A DNA stretch of 42,595 nucleotides from CAYUVA01 sp964448115 [NCBI: uncultured bacterium]. Lineage in GTDB: Bacteria > CAYUVA01. Shown in pieces: positions 19,101 to 27,932 of the stretch. Made by a program: the position numbers and the translations under genes. The number at the start of each line of letters is the position of its first letter. Position 1 is the first letter of the stretch. The stretch lies in assembly GCA_964448115.1 (NCBI GenBank), contig CAYUVA010000041.1:1-42595 (forward strand), in the 5' to 3' direction. Below the pieces are notes generated by a model. It had not been told where the DNA came from. It did no database searches and saw nothing but the letters and a program-made list of their open reading frames with translations.

Positions 19101-19349
19101 GTGAACGAGGGGAGACCGGATGTGGTCGATTACATCATCAACGAGGATATTGCTCTTCTGATAAACACTCCCCTCGGGCGCAAGTCGCAGTACGATGACT
19201 ACATGATCCGCCAGGCTGCGCTTCGAGCTGGTATCCCCTATACCACCACGATCAGCAAGGCATCGGCGGCAGTGGCTGCCATAAGGCTGCTTCGAGAAAA
19301 AAACTTCAATATCAAATCGCTGCAGGAATACCATCAGGAGATTCGTTGA
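16131..19349 (+). CDS. carB: Carbamoyl phosphate synthase large subunit
   Basis: This 1072-residue synthetase makes carbamoyl phosphate from bicarbonate, ammonia and two ATP. It contains the two homologous halves expected: the first starts [20 protein letters not shown], the second [20 protein letters not shown] near residue 560. Each has an ATP-grasp fold ([19 protein letters not shown] and [19 protein letters not shown]). The last 130 residues form the regulatory MGS-like domain. The start at 16131 gives the usual [12 protein letters not shown]; the in-frame ATG at 16122 would add three residues. It is translated with carA. No clear terminator follows. Confidence 0.97.
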
Positions 19350-19713
19350 TGATAAGATAAACTCAAGCCCTACTTTTCTTTGATATAAAAAAGAAGCCTC
19401 TGCTTGACCGAGTCATTGAGCGCTGATACATGACCCTTTTTAGGCAGAAGTATATCAAGTTCTGTGCGAAATTTTCTGTAATTTCGTCTTCCTGATTGTA
19501 CCCTACCTGAGCCTATTCCTGATGTCAAGAGGTAATTTCTTGTTGGTTACGACCTGACACTGCTGCTTGCCTACTTTGCGTGGCTATCCCTGCTTCATGT
19601 AGCAGATACAACATAACGGTACAAACAACACCTGAATTCATCTAGGTGTTGAGGAGAATCACCGACCTTTGAAAAGGTCTCGATTGTGATTGAGGGTATG
19701 CTTAAAAGAAGTA
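19350..19713. other. Gene-free stretch between convergent carB and endonuclease V genes
   Basis: No supported gene is present. The stretch ends with two hairpins listed separately. A 21-codon frame starting near 19430 has no recognisable features. Confidence 0.5.
19626..19679 (-). terminator. Tandem hairpins downstream of the endonuclease V operon
   Basis: Two stems lie here: CAACACCT/AGGTGTTG (19626-19633 with 19644-19651) and GACCTTT/AAAGGTC (19664-19670 with 19673-19679). Read on the minus strand, the distal one is followed by TTTGT, only a weak T tract. They sit just after the end of the minus-strand operon, so termination or 3'-end protection is plausible. Confidence 0.35.
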
Positions 19714-20376
19714 TCATTTATGCTCCTCCCTTATTTTTCGGGCCATATTGTGGGCAAGCCTTATCGGCTCGGGGATTCTATAGTGCGGGCAACAATCCAG
19801 GACATACTTAATAGCCCTCTGGAGCGATATCTTGTGCCCCACGGAGATGTACATCGGCTTTACATTAGCCCTTGTTCTGAGCGCAGCGCCGATGATCTTT
19901 TCACCATCGCGGATCTCCGAAAAGCAGCCTTTACCCGCTGCCGGTTCGGTACAGTTGCCGATCAGCAGGCTCTTTGCGCATCCGATAGTTGAAATCCCAG
20001 TGAGTACCCCGAGATGGCTCGCGATGCCTAGTCGGCGGGGATGTGCTATACCCTGACCGTCAACCAAAAGCAGTTCGGGCATTGGATCAAGATGTTTGAG
20101 CACTTCCATGATTACAGGAAGCTCGCGGAAGGATAGATACCCACTGATATAAGGAAACTCGATTATCTTTTCTGCGGTGGAGTGAGCAACCAACTCCAGC
20201 GATGGGAATTCGAGCACGGTTACACATCCATGGATGGTATCATCTTTTCTTGAATAGGCTGCATCCACACCACCAACCAGCGATGGTCTAGGCGGCTCGC
20301 GGTCGATGATTACCTGCTTTTTCAGCTTCTCCTGGATATCTTTGGCTTCACTCAGGTCCCTTGGTAAGTACATCAT
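19714..20376 (-). CDS. nfi: Endonuclease V (deaminated-base repair)
   Basis: This 220-residue nuclease cuts one base 3' to deoxyinosine (and inosine in some RNAs). The metal-binding acids are visible: D38 in GGVDAAY, E85 in the wedge motif PYISGYLSFRE and D106 in LLVDGQGIAHPR, which align with the catalytic set D43/E89/D110 known for the Thermotoga enzyme. GCAKSLLIG and the FSEI segment are also conserved. The ATG overlaps the stop of ychF by four bases, so it is the last gene of a coupled four-gene operon. Start choice between the first and second ATG is not critical. Confidence 0.95.
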   Translation of the reverse strand: MMYLPRDLSEAKDIQEKLKKQVIIDREPPRPSLVGGVDAAYSRKDDTIHGCVTVLEFPSLELVAHSTAEKIIEFPYISGYLSFRELPVIMEVLKHLDPMPELLLVDGQGIAHPRRLGIASHLGVLTGISTIGCAKSLLIGNCTEPAAGKGCFSEIRDGEKIIGAALRTRANVKPMYISVGHKISLQRAIKYVLDCCPHYRIPEPIRLAHNMARKIREEHK

Positions 20377-21446
20377 ACATTGAACCGGACTTGTATGATA
20401 TCGCCATCCTGGACGATGTAGTCCTTGCCTTTGATAGCCAGCTTGCCAGCCTCCTTGAGCGCGCTCATGGAGCCGAATTCTAGGAAGGTCTGCACCGGCA
20501 CCACCTCTGCCTTGATGAATCCACGCTCCATGTCGGAGTGTATTGTGCCCGCAGCCTTTACTGCGCTGCTTCCGCTAGGAAGTCTCCAGGCGCGCACCTC
20601 CTCGCTGCCGATGGTATAAAAGGTGATCATGCCCAGATGTTCGTACAACCCTTGGGTAAGCGAAATCATCGCCGGCTGCTTTAGACCATAAGCCTCAAGC
20701 AGCTCCATTTGCTCATCCGCTTCCAGCTCGACCAGCTCGCCTTCCAGCTTGGCGCAAAGGGGAGCTAAGGCGGATTCAGGAACCGAGAGTCGCCTGCGGA
20801 TCTCATCGAAAAAAGCCTCATCGCCAACCTGCTCCTCGCCGATATTCAGCGCGATTAGCTGCGGTTTCTGGGAGAGAAATCTAAAGCCCCGAATCAGGAT
20901 TTCATCCTGTTCAGTGAGTTTTATACTGCGGATCGGCTGCCCATCCTGCATGTGCTTATGTATTCGGCTTAGCAGCTCGTATTCAGCTTGCAGCTCATCG
21001 CTTTTGATCTTTTTCCGATCCGATTCCAGCTTCTCCATGCGCTTTTCTACGATGGCTATGTCGGACAGAAGCAGCTCCATATCGACCGCCTCAAAGTCCC
21101 TTGCCGGGTTTATCGACTTATAAATATGATAAACATCAGCATCCTCAAAGGCTCTGATCACATGGCACAGCACATCGGCGTGGGTTACGTGCTCCAGGGC
21201 GCCGGAGCGCTTGCCGTCCCCCTCCTCGATGCCTGAGGTTAAGAAAAACTCCAATGTCGCCTGCACTTTCTTGTGGCCGGGGAAGTGCTCATGGAGGGCG
21301 TCTAGCCTTTCATCAGGGAGCTTGACCATGGCAGTTGGCGGCTTCCCACCCTTGAGCAGCATGTCATCGCTTATATGTTGCCCGGTCAGCGCCCTGAATA
21401 TAGTCCGCTTACCGGAGTAGGGAAGCCCTATGATACCGATTTTCAT
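20373..21446 (-). CDS. ychF: YchF/Obg-like P-loop NTPase, divergent P-loop
   Basis: This 357-residue protein is of the Obg/YchF type, ribosome-associated and ATP-preferring in characterised members. The N-terminus starts MKIGIIGLPYSGKRTIF: the P-loop reads GKRT, where the usual GK[ST] has been changed to Arg14. The G3 region, normally D-x-A-G-L, reads LTSGIEEG, so the acidic residue is lost. The NxxE-type base motif appears as ALNIGEE, a helical coiled-coil insert lies near residues 130-170, and the C-terminal TGS-like domain is present (SEEVRAWRLPSGSSA, ending DIIQVRFNV). It overlaps its neighbours by four bases on each side. Family membership is clear; normal nucleotide hydrolysis is not. 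Confidence 0.85.
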   Translation of the reverse strand: MKIGIIGLPYSGKRTIFRALTGQHISDDMLLKGGKPPTAMVKLPDERLDALHEHFPGHKKVQATLEFFLTSGIEEGDGKRSGALEHVTHADVLCHVIRAFEDADVYHIYKSINPARDFEAVDMELLLSDIAIVEKRMEKLESDRKKIKSDELQAEYELLSRIHKHMQDGQPIRSIKLTEQDEILIRGFRFLSQKPQLIALNIGEEQVGDEAFFDEIRRRLSVPESALAPLCAKLEGELVELEADEQMELLEAYGLKQPAMISLTQGLYEHLGMITFYTIGSEEVRAWRLPSGSSAVKAAGTIHSDMERGFIKAEVVPVQTFLEFGSMSALKEAGKLAIKGKDYIVQDGDIIQVRFNV

Positions 21447-22636
21447 TGGGATTTCCTCATTTTATCATGGTTTGCATCCATATTCTCTGCCAGCCAATGC
21501 CAAGCACTGTCAGAGCTATCATTCCCCAAGATCTCGTAGCTGCCATCGCCATTGTCCTTAATAATTCCGAATGCGAACTCGATGCACATAATAGGGTCAA
21601 CATCGCAAGTGGGGAGGAATCTGGAGTCTGTCTGATACCAGCTTATACCGATGAAACCGTCATCCTTGCCTCCATTATCGTAATAATCGATTAGCGCCCT
21701 CATCATGCCTGCATAGTAGTTTCGCTGCTCCAGGTGGGTTGACTGCCAGGCGTGGTGATTACAAGCGGAGAAGCCGCTCTCGGCGACCATCACAAGCTCA
21801 TCTCGCTCTAGCGCCAAAGTGATGGTTTGATCGACCAGATCGCGGTAGCTACCCTGCCCGAAGTCCCAGGAGCCGGGATAATCATCGATGCCCAGTACAT
21901 CAATTATCCCACCTTTAGCCAATATGTTGTCAGTATATTCTCCAACTCCTAAATACATCCATGCCATGGCGAAGTTTATCATCAAGGGAGTGAAGCCTGG
22001 GGCTTTGGAGTAGCCATCGAATGCCATTTTCTCAGCATCACGCACCGCCTTGGAGGTAGCAGCAAGCATGGCGTACTGGTCCTCGTAGCTCCAGCCGGAA
22101 TGGTAGTATAAGTTGGTCATCTCGTTCTCCAACTGGTACATGATGATTCTAGTTAGAAGCTCAGGCTTATTTTGCATCACCATCTCAGCCAAGCCGAGCG
22201 CGAAGTCATGGACATCGGCGGGGAAGCTCTCCTCTTCTCCCTGTTGATAATCTCCGACGCCACCTAAGATAGGAAGCAGGTAAACATCCTTTTCTTCACA
22301 CCAAAGGCAGAGGTTGTATAGGCGATTGATCCATGTATCCTGCGGTTTCTGGGTAACATTGACATCAAAGCGAAATACCTTGATATGGCATGGTTCAAGG
22401 TAGGTATGGTAGAAGTCATCGAAGATGCCATCGGGCAGCAAACCAGGCTCGACAGGGATCAGGCTCGCATCGAGATGATAGGTAAAACCGAACACGGGAA
22501 GCACACCAGCGCAATCAATACTCCGAAGCCTGATCGTATTATCATTGCTTTTATCATCGCATCCTGTCAGATAAGAGGCGGTCAAGAGGCTTGAGATGAG
22601 CGCCCAAGCAAGATAGTGTCTAGCTCTTGGCATCAT
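21443..22636 (-). CDS. Lipoprotein with TIM-barrel glycoside hydrolase-like domain
   Basis: This 397-residue protein starts with a lipoprotein signal peptide and lipobox SYLTGC (Cys26). The rest reads as a clan GH-A-like TIM barrel: KVFRFDVNVT near residue 86, an acid pair in IMYQLENEMTN (E170/E172, after strand 4) and a second candidate acid in VMVAESGFSA (E286, after strand 7), plus VLGIDDYPGSWDFG. That layout fits a retaining glycosidase, but I cannot assign a family or substrate. It is likely anchored in a membrane, facing the periplasm or outside. It lies between a sulfur-carrier gene (eight bases upstream) and ychF (four-base overlap), an odd pairing for an exported enzyme. Confidence 0.65.
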   Translation of the reverse strand: MMPRARHYLAWALISSLLTASYLTGCDDKSNDNTIRLRSIDCAGVLPVFGFTYHLDASLIPVEPGLLPDGIFDDFYHTYLEPCHIKVFRFDVNVTQKPQDTWINRLYNLCLWCEEKDVYLLPILGGVGDYQQGEEESFPADVHDFALGLAEMVMQNKPELLTRIIMYQLENEMTNLYYHSGWSYEDQYAMLAATSKAVRDAEKMAFDGYSKAPGFTPLMINFAMAWMYLGVGEYTDNILAKGGIIDVLGIDDYPGSWDFGQGSYRDLVDQTITLALERDELVMVAESGFSACNHHAWQSTHLEQRNYYAGMMRALIDYYDNGGKDDGFIGISWYQTDSRFLPTCDVDPIMCIEFAFGIIKDNGDGSYEILGNDSSDSAWHWLAENMDANHDKMRKSQ

Positions 22637-22644
22637 ATTCCTAC

Positions 22645-22923
22645 TTAACCTCCAGCTATGGATGAGACGACCGAGATGGTGTCTTTATCATTCAACTTAT
22701 CCTCGAGTCCCTGGGGGAGCTTTACCGGTAGTCCATTTCTCAGGATAGCGGGTGGTTTTTTATCCCTTAGCAGGCTCTTGAAGAATCTTCGGTTAGGAAT
22801 GCCTTTTTTATCGAGGATCTTGAAAAGCCCGGCAAGATCTGTCCCCGTATCAACATCGATAACCTCGTGGAGACGAATCGGTCCCGCGGAGAAGATCCCG
22901 GTAATGCTGATGGTTACCTTCAT
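22645..22923 (-). CDS. ThiS/MoaD-family sulfur carrier protein
   Basis: This small protein of 92 residues (from MKVTISITGIF) has a beta-grasp layout and ends in the double glycine SIAGG needed for C-terminal activation by an E1-like enzyme. A KLPQGLEDKLNDKDTISVV segment before the tail is typical of MoaD/ThiS proteins. It would carry sulfur for a cofactor or metabolite such as molybdopterin, thiamine or cysteine. No ThiF/MoeB or MoaE gene lies in the window. The reading frame is open upstream to 23001, but the shorter start gives the normal family length. It opens the four-gene minus-strand operon. Confidence 0.75.
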   Translation of the reverse strand: MKVTISITGIFSAGPIRLHEVIDVDTGTDLAGLFKILDKKGIPNRRFFKSLLRDKKPPAILRNGLPVKLPQGLEDKLNDKDTISVVSSIAGG

Positions 22924-23285
22924 TGGTTGTTTGTATCCGATGATGTTGTTGAGTCTATTATTGTTTAACTTAACTTTTTCAACACGACTTATCAAGCTCA
23001 CATGGAAAATAGGATCGAGATCCTTGACGCAAGCATATATTATTAGTCAGTTTCTCACCAGGTGGAAAGATGTCTATTGGTTCCATAAAATCCCAAGGTG
23101 ATCTTGAGCGCCTTGTAAGCGAAATTGTAAGCCATTGGATATGGTTTGATACCCTTACTTCGGAGGGTTGCAGTTTTTTTAAATCTCTCAAATCTCGCAC
23201 ATCACACTTCATGCCTACAATAAAGGGCGCTCCGAACATCGCTCGAAGCGCCCTTGAAATAGAGGATATTGTGAGGTGAACGAAT
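22924..23285. other. Gene-free stretch between the sulfur-carrier operon and the Kelch gene
   Basis: It holds the Kelch terminator and should hold the promoter of the four-gene operon; no convincing promoter was found. An 86-codon minus-strand frame (22979-23239) begins inside the terminator stem and has no recognisable domain. Confidence 0.5.
23223..23255 (-). terminator. Rho-independent terminator of the Kelch gene
   Basis: Arms AAGGGCGCT (23223-23231) and AGCGCCCTT (23247-23255) form a perfect 9-bp GC-rich stem, with extra pairing (CGA/TCG) inside the loop. It lies about 30 bases after the stop. On the minus strand it is followed by TATT, a weak T tract. Confidence 0.7.
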
Positions 23286-26200
23286 TTATTCTGTTACATT
23301 GAGCCAGGGCCACTCATGGCTTTCGACTGCGCTACTAACCGCCCTCAAGCCGATAACAAGCATGACCGGCTCAACTCCAGCTCCAACAGGTGTATCCGGG
23401 AAGGCATACACCAGTGCCACCGGGTCAATCACCGGCATGTCAACTCCAAGATAATTGTGATCCAGGTACATGCCGACATAGTCGATGCCCAGCATCCCAG
23501 GATCCTGGCAGGCAGCTAGCATGGTGAAGATACCGCCATCGGCGCTGTATATCTGGGTGTACATGTAACCAGCGCAGAGGATTATCGGTGGCTCTGGTAC
23601 TTCGGTCGGCGTCGGGGTGTTGGTAGGAGGTGCTGATGTCGGCGTCCTGGTGGGAGTGTTGGTAGGAGGTGCTGATGTCGGCGTCCTGGTGGGTGTGTTG
23701 GTAGGAGGTTGCGGAGTAGGAGTATTGGTGGCTGTCGGCGTATCAGTTGGGATCGGTGTGTCAGTTGGTGTCGGTGTGTCAGTTGGCGTATTGGTCGGTG
23801 TGTCGGTGGGGGTGTTTGTTGGAGTTACTGTCGGCGCTGGTGTCGGGGTGTACTCGGGTCCATAGAGCCTGAATGCCATATCAGAAGATAGTACATATTC
23901 CCAATAATGGTATCCTAGTACCGGGAATCCCATTACCGGGAAACAGCCTTGCTGAGTATCAGATGCTTGCCAGCCCCACTGGGGCGGAAAATCTATCTCT
24001 GGAACAATGGAGAGGAAGTACCTTGTGCCCGGCATTGGCTCGAATGGCGGCACCTCAGCCCAATACCTGAATCGACCAGCCGAATCTGGAATCTGATGGC
24101 AATCCTCGAATGGAACATGCGCCTCCCATATATGCGTTCCTATGTCGGTTGGACGGCAGTAACTGTCGTTCTCATCGTAGATGTAAAAGTGCACCGCTGT
24201 TCCACCGGTCGGAACAGAGGGATTCCAATATCCACCCCACCATTCGATGAACTTGATGGGACCGCTTTGCTTATCGGTGAACATGAAATCTTCTGCCACT
24301 GCTGAATTGAAGTCCGGCATCGCTTCCTGGCTTGAGTACAGATTCGCACTCGGATCTGGAAGCTGTTCATATAGTACAGGAGCATCTAACCCCTCGAAGA
24401 ATAACCAAAGTCTCGGCCTTAGTTGCGGATTGAGGCTCTGATTGGAAGCGAAACGGGCTAATCCCTCAGCTCCAGAGGGTGTAAGCTCACCCAACCAGAC
24501 CCCGAAATTCCCCAGGGCTTGCTGAGATAGCCAATATCGAACCATCGAGGTTACATCCCAGAATATCCATCCACGAGGTGTTAAGTCTCCAACAAGCCTC
24601 GTAGAATCTGGCGTGCCATCCCTATCCTCCGGGACACTATTAGCGCCAGGCAAAGTCCACTGGGTGTCCATGTAATATGCCCATTCCCAATCGCACTCAT
24701 CTAGCTCAACAGCTCTTCCCCTGGAGTTTATCGGATTCTTACCAAATCCACTCCACCAGGGGGTGTTCAACCTACAAGCGGCGATCTCCCTGGGGGCGTT
24801 GGCTCCACCAAGATAATATAACTCCAGGTAAGCAAGCACCAGGTGATCCAGGTTCTTCGCCTCGGGCAGGGTATCCAAATCGAAGAATATCAAACCATTG
24901 CTCGTTGAGCCGGAGCTATCCGCACCGGAGATCAGCAGCTCCTCCTCGTGACCGGTGTTGTTGTTTTTATCGCTTGGATCCTGGAGGATATGGACATCGG
25001 AGCTTCCCCAGTAACCGTTCAAGCCGTTCTGGTACAGATAAGTGCCTTCTGGCAATGGGGTCGGTTCCGGCGGTGTTGTGCAATATTCATACTTATAGGT
25101 ATCCACGATGCCAGTAAAACTAGCTCCCAAAATATCCCAGCCACCAACACAATAAATGCTATCCAGCGCTGCGGCTGCATTCCGGAAGGTACCTACAGGG
25201 ATGGAGCTCAACTCAGACCAGGTGTTGTAATATGGGTCGAAGACGAGTGCTCCGCCATAGGGAGTCCACTCGCGATTGCCACCGATAACATAGAACTTGT
25301 TATCATAGACAACGGAGCCACCTCCCCACCATGGATAAGGCATCTCGGAGAACACCGAGGAATCCATATCCCAGAAACCGCTTACCTTAGTATCCTCCTT
25401 AAATGGGTAAAAAACCTCCGTGGTATGCAAGATATTACTTAATTCATCAACACCACCTGCAGCCCATAGCTTGCCATTATAGGCGAACAGATTGTGAAAA
25501 TATCTGGCTTGATTCATGGATGTTTCTTTGTACCAGGTTCCTTTGGATGGATCGTACCGATGTAGATCAGCCCATACCCTATTTAACTCATCTCGACCAC
25601 CACTCAGGTACAGATGACCATCCATGGCGACGGTTCTATGACCATAAGTAGCCTGAATATCAGCAGCCATAGCAACTGTTGACCAGGAATCAGCAGCGAT
25701 ATCGTAGATCTGCATCTGGTTGTAGGTGAAATCCCCTGGTATGTAGATCTTGTTGTCGATTACGCAAGCATCGACAAAATAGATCGGCTGGGGCATAGTG
25801 GTCAGGAAGTTCCATTGATCCAGGTCGGGATCGTAGATCTCCACGGAGCCGATATAGCCCTTTGCCTTGTCAGGGCTTAATCCAGCGGGCTCAAGATGCT
25901 TTCCAGAATGCTTCATATCCTCCAAAGACATCTTGTAGTCGACGCTATTACCGCCCACCGCATAAAGATGGGTATCATCTGATACCACATCGAAATCCAC
26001 CCTGCCGATATTGAGATCCGCATACTGCGCCCAGTGCTTTACATAAGGCTCGATATTTACAACTGCTGTGGAGGTTATATTACTAACCGGCGATGAAGCC
26101 TCGATAATAACTCTCCCCGGCTCAAGATCATTGACCGGGATATGGATATTGAAAGCCTGCTCTCCCATATAGGGGATAGGACCGACTGAACTAGGACCTG

Positions 26201-26816
26201 ACACAAGGTAATCACCATAGTAGCTTATATCGAAGGTCTCCTCATAGCCCAAGTAGTTTTTCAACACCAGGGTATGGTTTAACTCTGCGTTGTAACAGGT
26301 GGAAAATACAGTCTCTGAGGGAAGTAATACGATCTCTGGTGGTTCGATGAAATAAATCTCACCTGCCAGGGTATGTGGCTTACTGCCCCAGTAATCGCCT
26401 TCCAGGTACCATTCCATAATCGCTATCACCTTATCGATTGCAGGGATATTGACCCTAACATTGAAGTAATGGTCGCTATCTCCGTACATCTCACCCCAAC
26501 CGCCATCGGCATCGTTCCAGGTGGCGACATTGGTTCCTATGCCAGACTGGTCCCAGTTATGATCTCCATTATCATAAGGTCCCGGCAGATGCCACATATT
26601 GAGGATCTCCCAGCCTGGGGGAAAGGTGAACTCGACATAACTCATCCATTCCCCATCTGGGGAACCATTGTACACCAGGAAGCTGATGTTAAGGTCGCCG
26701 GGGGCGATTAGCTCCGGGTCTGGGGTTACCGTGCTGCCGGCTATGCTTGCAAGAGCAACGCCGGGTAGAATTAGTGCGCATACTATCAGCGCAATAAGAC
26801 CGCTTAAGCTTCTCAT
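23286..26816 (-). CDS. Giant secreted Kelch-repeat/DNRLRE protein with Thr-Pro stalk
   Basis: This 1176-residue predicted surface or extracellular protein starts with a signal peptide ([17 protein letters not shown]). A beta-rich N-terminal part follows, then Kelch repeats from about 263 to 590 (repeated [28 protein letters not shown] and KFYVIGG strands), probably a beta-propeller. Next is a DNRLRE-type region of about 600-845 ([28 protein letters not shown]), another beta domain, a Thr-Pro stalk (about 990-1075) and a C-terminal domain of about 100 residues ending WPWLNV. That last domain resembles the end of the caspase-like protein. AGGAGG six bases before the ATG and a good promoter support the start. 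Ligand unknown; adhesion or display is inferred. Confidence 0.85.
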   Translation of the reverse strand: MRSLSGLIALIVCALILPGVALASIAGSTVTPDPELIAPGDLNISFLVYNGSPDGEWMSYVEFTFPPGWEILNMWHLPGPYDNGDHNWDQSGIGTNVATWNDADGGWGEMYGDSDHYFNVRVNIPAIDKVIAIMEWYLEGDYWGSKPHTLAGEIYFIEPPEIVLLPSETVFSTCYNAELNHTLVLKNYLGYEETFDISYYGDYLVSGPSSVGPIPYMGEQAFNIHIPVNDLEPGRVIIEASSPVSNITSTAVVNIEPYVKHWAQYADLNIGRVDFDVVSDDTHLYAVGGNSVDYKMSLEDMKHSGKHLEPAGLSPDKAKGYIGSVEIYDPDLDQWNFLTTMPQPIYFVDACVIDNKIYIPGDFTYNQMQIYDIAADSWSTVAMAADIQATYGHRTVAMDGHLYLSGGRDELNRVWADLHRYDPSKGTWYKETSMNQARYFHNLFAYNGKLWAAGGVDELSNILHTTEVFYPFKEDTKVSGFWDMDSSVFSEMPYPWWGGGSVVYDNKFYVIGGNREWTPYGGALVFDPYYNTWSELSSIPVGTFRNAAAALDSIYCVGGWDILGASFTGIVDTYKYEYCTTPPEPTPLPEGTYLYQNGLNGYWGSSDVHILQDPSDKNNNTGHEEELLISGADSSGSTSNGLIFFDLDTLPEAKNLDHLVLAYLELYYLGGANAPREIAACRLNTPWWSGFGKNPINSRGRAVELDECDWEWAYYMDTQWTLPGANSVPEDRDGTPDSTRLVGDLTPRGWIFWDVTSMVRYWLSQQALGNFGVWLGELTPSGAEGLARFASNQSLNPQLRPRLWLFFEGLDAPVLYEQLPDPSANLYSSQEAMPDFNSAVAEDFMFTDKQSGPIKFIEWWGGYWNPSVPTGGTAVHFYIYDENDSYCRPTDIGTHIWEAHVPFEDCHQIPDSAGRFRYWAEVPPFEPMPGTRYFLSIVPEIDFPPQWGWQASDTQQGCFPVMGFPVLGYHYWEYVLSSDMAFRLYGPEYTPTPAPTVTPTNTPTDTPTNTPTDTPTPTDTPIPTDTPTATNTPTPQPPTNTPTRTPTSAPPTNTPTRTPTSAPPTNTPTPTEVPEPPIILCAGYMYTQIYSADGGIFTMLAACQDPGMLGIDYVGMYLDHNYLGVDMPVIDPVALVYAFPDTPVGAGVEPVMLVIGLRAVSSAVESHEWPWLNVTE
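23617..23694. repeat. 39-bp tandem repeat in the Kelch protein stalk
   Basis: Two nearly identical 39-base units start at 23617 and 23656, and part of a third follows at 23695. They encode the 13-residue unit [13 protein letters not shown] on the minus strand. Such repeats can change copy number by slippage. Confidence 0.7.
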
Positions 26817-26870
26817 TAATTCCTCCTATAAAAGAATTAATATTGTGAATTTTAACCTAACTCGCTGACC

Positions 26871-26899
26871 ATTAAAGATAATTTTTAATGCTATGTCAA
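26871..26899 (-). promoter_or_regulatory. Sigma-70-type promoter for the Kelch gene
   Basis: On the minus strand TTGACA (26899-26894), a 17-base spacer and TTTAAT (26876-26871) form a near-consensus promoter about 55 bases before the start codon. The part TTGACATAGCATTAAA is nearly the same as the motif upstream of the caspase-like gene. Confidence 0.6.
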
Positions 26900-26966
26900 G
26901 CAAAAAAGAGGTGATGATCTGTATTATTTTTTGTCGAATTGGGAATTTATCAACTAGACTATGTTA

Positions 26967-27926
26967 TTAATCCTCAACGAGTTGATCTCTCCAGTATTCA
27001 AGGATATCGGACAAGGTTTGCTCAAATGGTATCGTCTGCTCCCAGCCGGTGCATTGTCGGAACTTTGCATTATCTCCCACCAGATAAGGGAGATCAGCAG
27101 GACGAAACTTTGCATCATCGACCCTTGCTTCGATTGGGACATCTGCCATTGATAGCAGCCTTTCCAATATCCAACGGATGCGATAAGCTTTTCCGGAGCA
27201 TATATTGTAAGCCTCAGCGCTGCTACATTTCTTGATTGCTAGATAGTAACCACGCACGATATCCCGCACATCGGAGAAGTCGCGATGGACATCCAGGTTG
27301 CCGTGGTTAATAAGCGGTTCTTCTCTTCCAGCTTCAATCAATGCAATATGCTTGGCCCATTCTGAGCAGACGAAATGAGCAGAATGCCGTGGTCCGGTAT
27401 GGTTGAAGGGTCGCATCAGCACTACATCATACCCCTGAGAGACAGCATACTGGTATCCGAGCATCTCCTGGCTCGCCTTGGAGACGCCGTAGGGGCTTAT
27501 CGGCTTCAGGGGATAATCCTCTGTGATAGGTCCGGAGGTTGGAGATCGGATGCCATATTCCTCGGAGGAGCCGACAAGCAATATTCTCGCCTTTTCCTTA
27601 AAGGGGCGCGCTGCCTCCAACAGGTTCAAGGCGCCGAATATGTTGGTCTTGATGGTATGACTGGCATCGCTGAATGAGCCAAATACTTGGCTTTGGGCAG
27701 CAAGGTGAAAGATGCAATCAGGTTCCACCTGCAATAGAGCCTGCTCGGTTTTCTGTCGCTCAGTAAGATCGCACCTTATCACCGTGATTTTATGGATAAT
27801 ATCGCTCAGGCGGTGTAGATCTACTTCCGGCAGCTCTAATCCGAAGACCTCCCAGCCCTCTAGGGTCAATAGATCAGCCAGGTGGCTGCCTACGAAGCCG
27901 CCGATGCCGGTAATCAAGGCTTTCAT
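26967..27926 (-). CDS. NAD-dependent sugar epimerase/dehydratase, GDP-4-keto-6-deoxymannose reductase (RMD)-like
   Basis: This 319-residue extended short-chain dehydrogenase has the cofactor motif ITGIGGFVGSHLAD, the catalytic region VGSSEEYG with SPYGVSKASQE (Y-x3-K), and RPFNHTGPRHSAHFV with a later DVHRDFSDVRDIVRGY. These blocks are shared by GDP-mannose 4,6-dehydratases and GDP-6-deoxy-D-lyxo-4-hexulose reductases. It lies seven bases after a paralogue, so the pair could make GDP-D-rhamnose: the upstream gene as dehydratase, this one as reductase. Which does which is my inference; both keep the same active site. Last gene of the bamD operon. Confidence 0.75.
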   Translation of the reverse strand: MKALITGIGGFVGSHLADLLTLEGWEVFGLELPEVDLHRLSDIIHKITVIRCDLTERQKTEQALLQVEPDCIFHLAAQSQVFGSFSDASHTIKTNIFGALNLLEAARPFKEKARILLVGSSEEYGIRSPTSGPITEDYPLKPISPYGVSKASQEMLGYQYAVSQGYDVVLMRPFNHTGPRHSAHFVCSEWAKHIALIEAGREEPLINHGNLDVHRDFSDVRDIVRGYYLAIKKCSSAEAYNICSGKAYRIRWILERLLSMADVPIEARVDDAKFRPADLPYLVGDNAKFRQCTGWEQTIPFEQTLSDILEYWRDQLVED

Positions 27927-27932
27927 CTTTGC

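Noticed and set aside
22979-23239. 86-codon minus-strand frame between the sulfur-carrier operon and the Kelch gene
   Set aside because: Its start is inside the Kelch terminator stem, it has no recognisable domain and no ribosome site.
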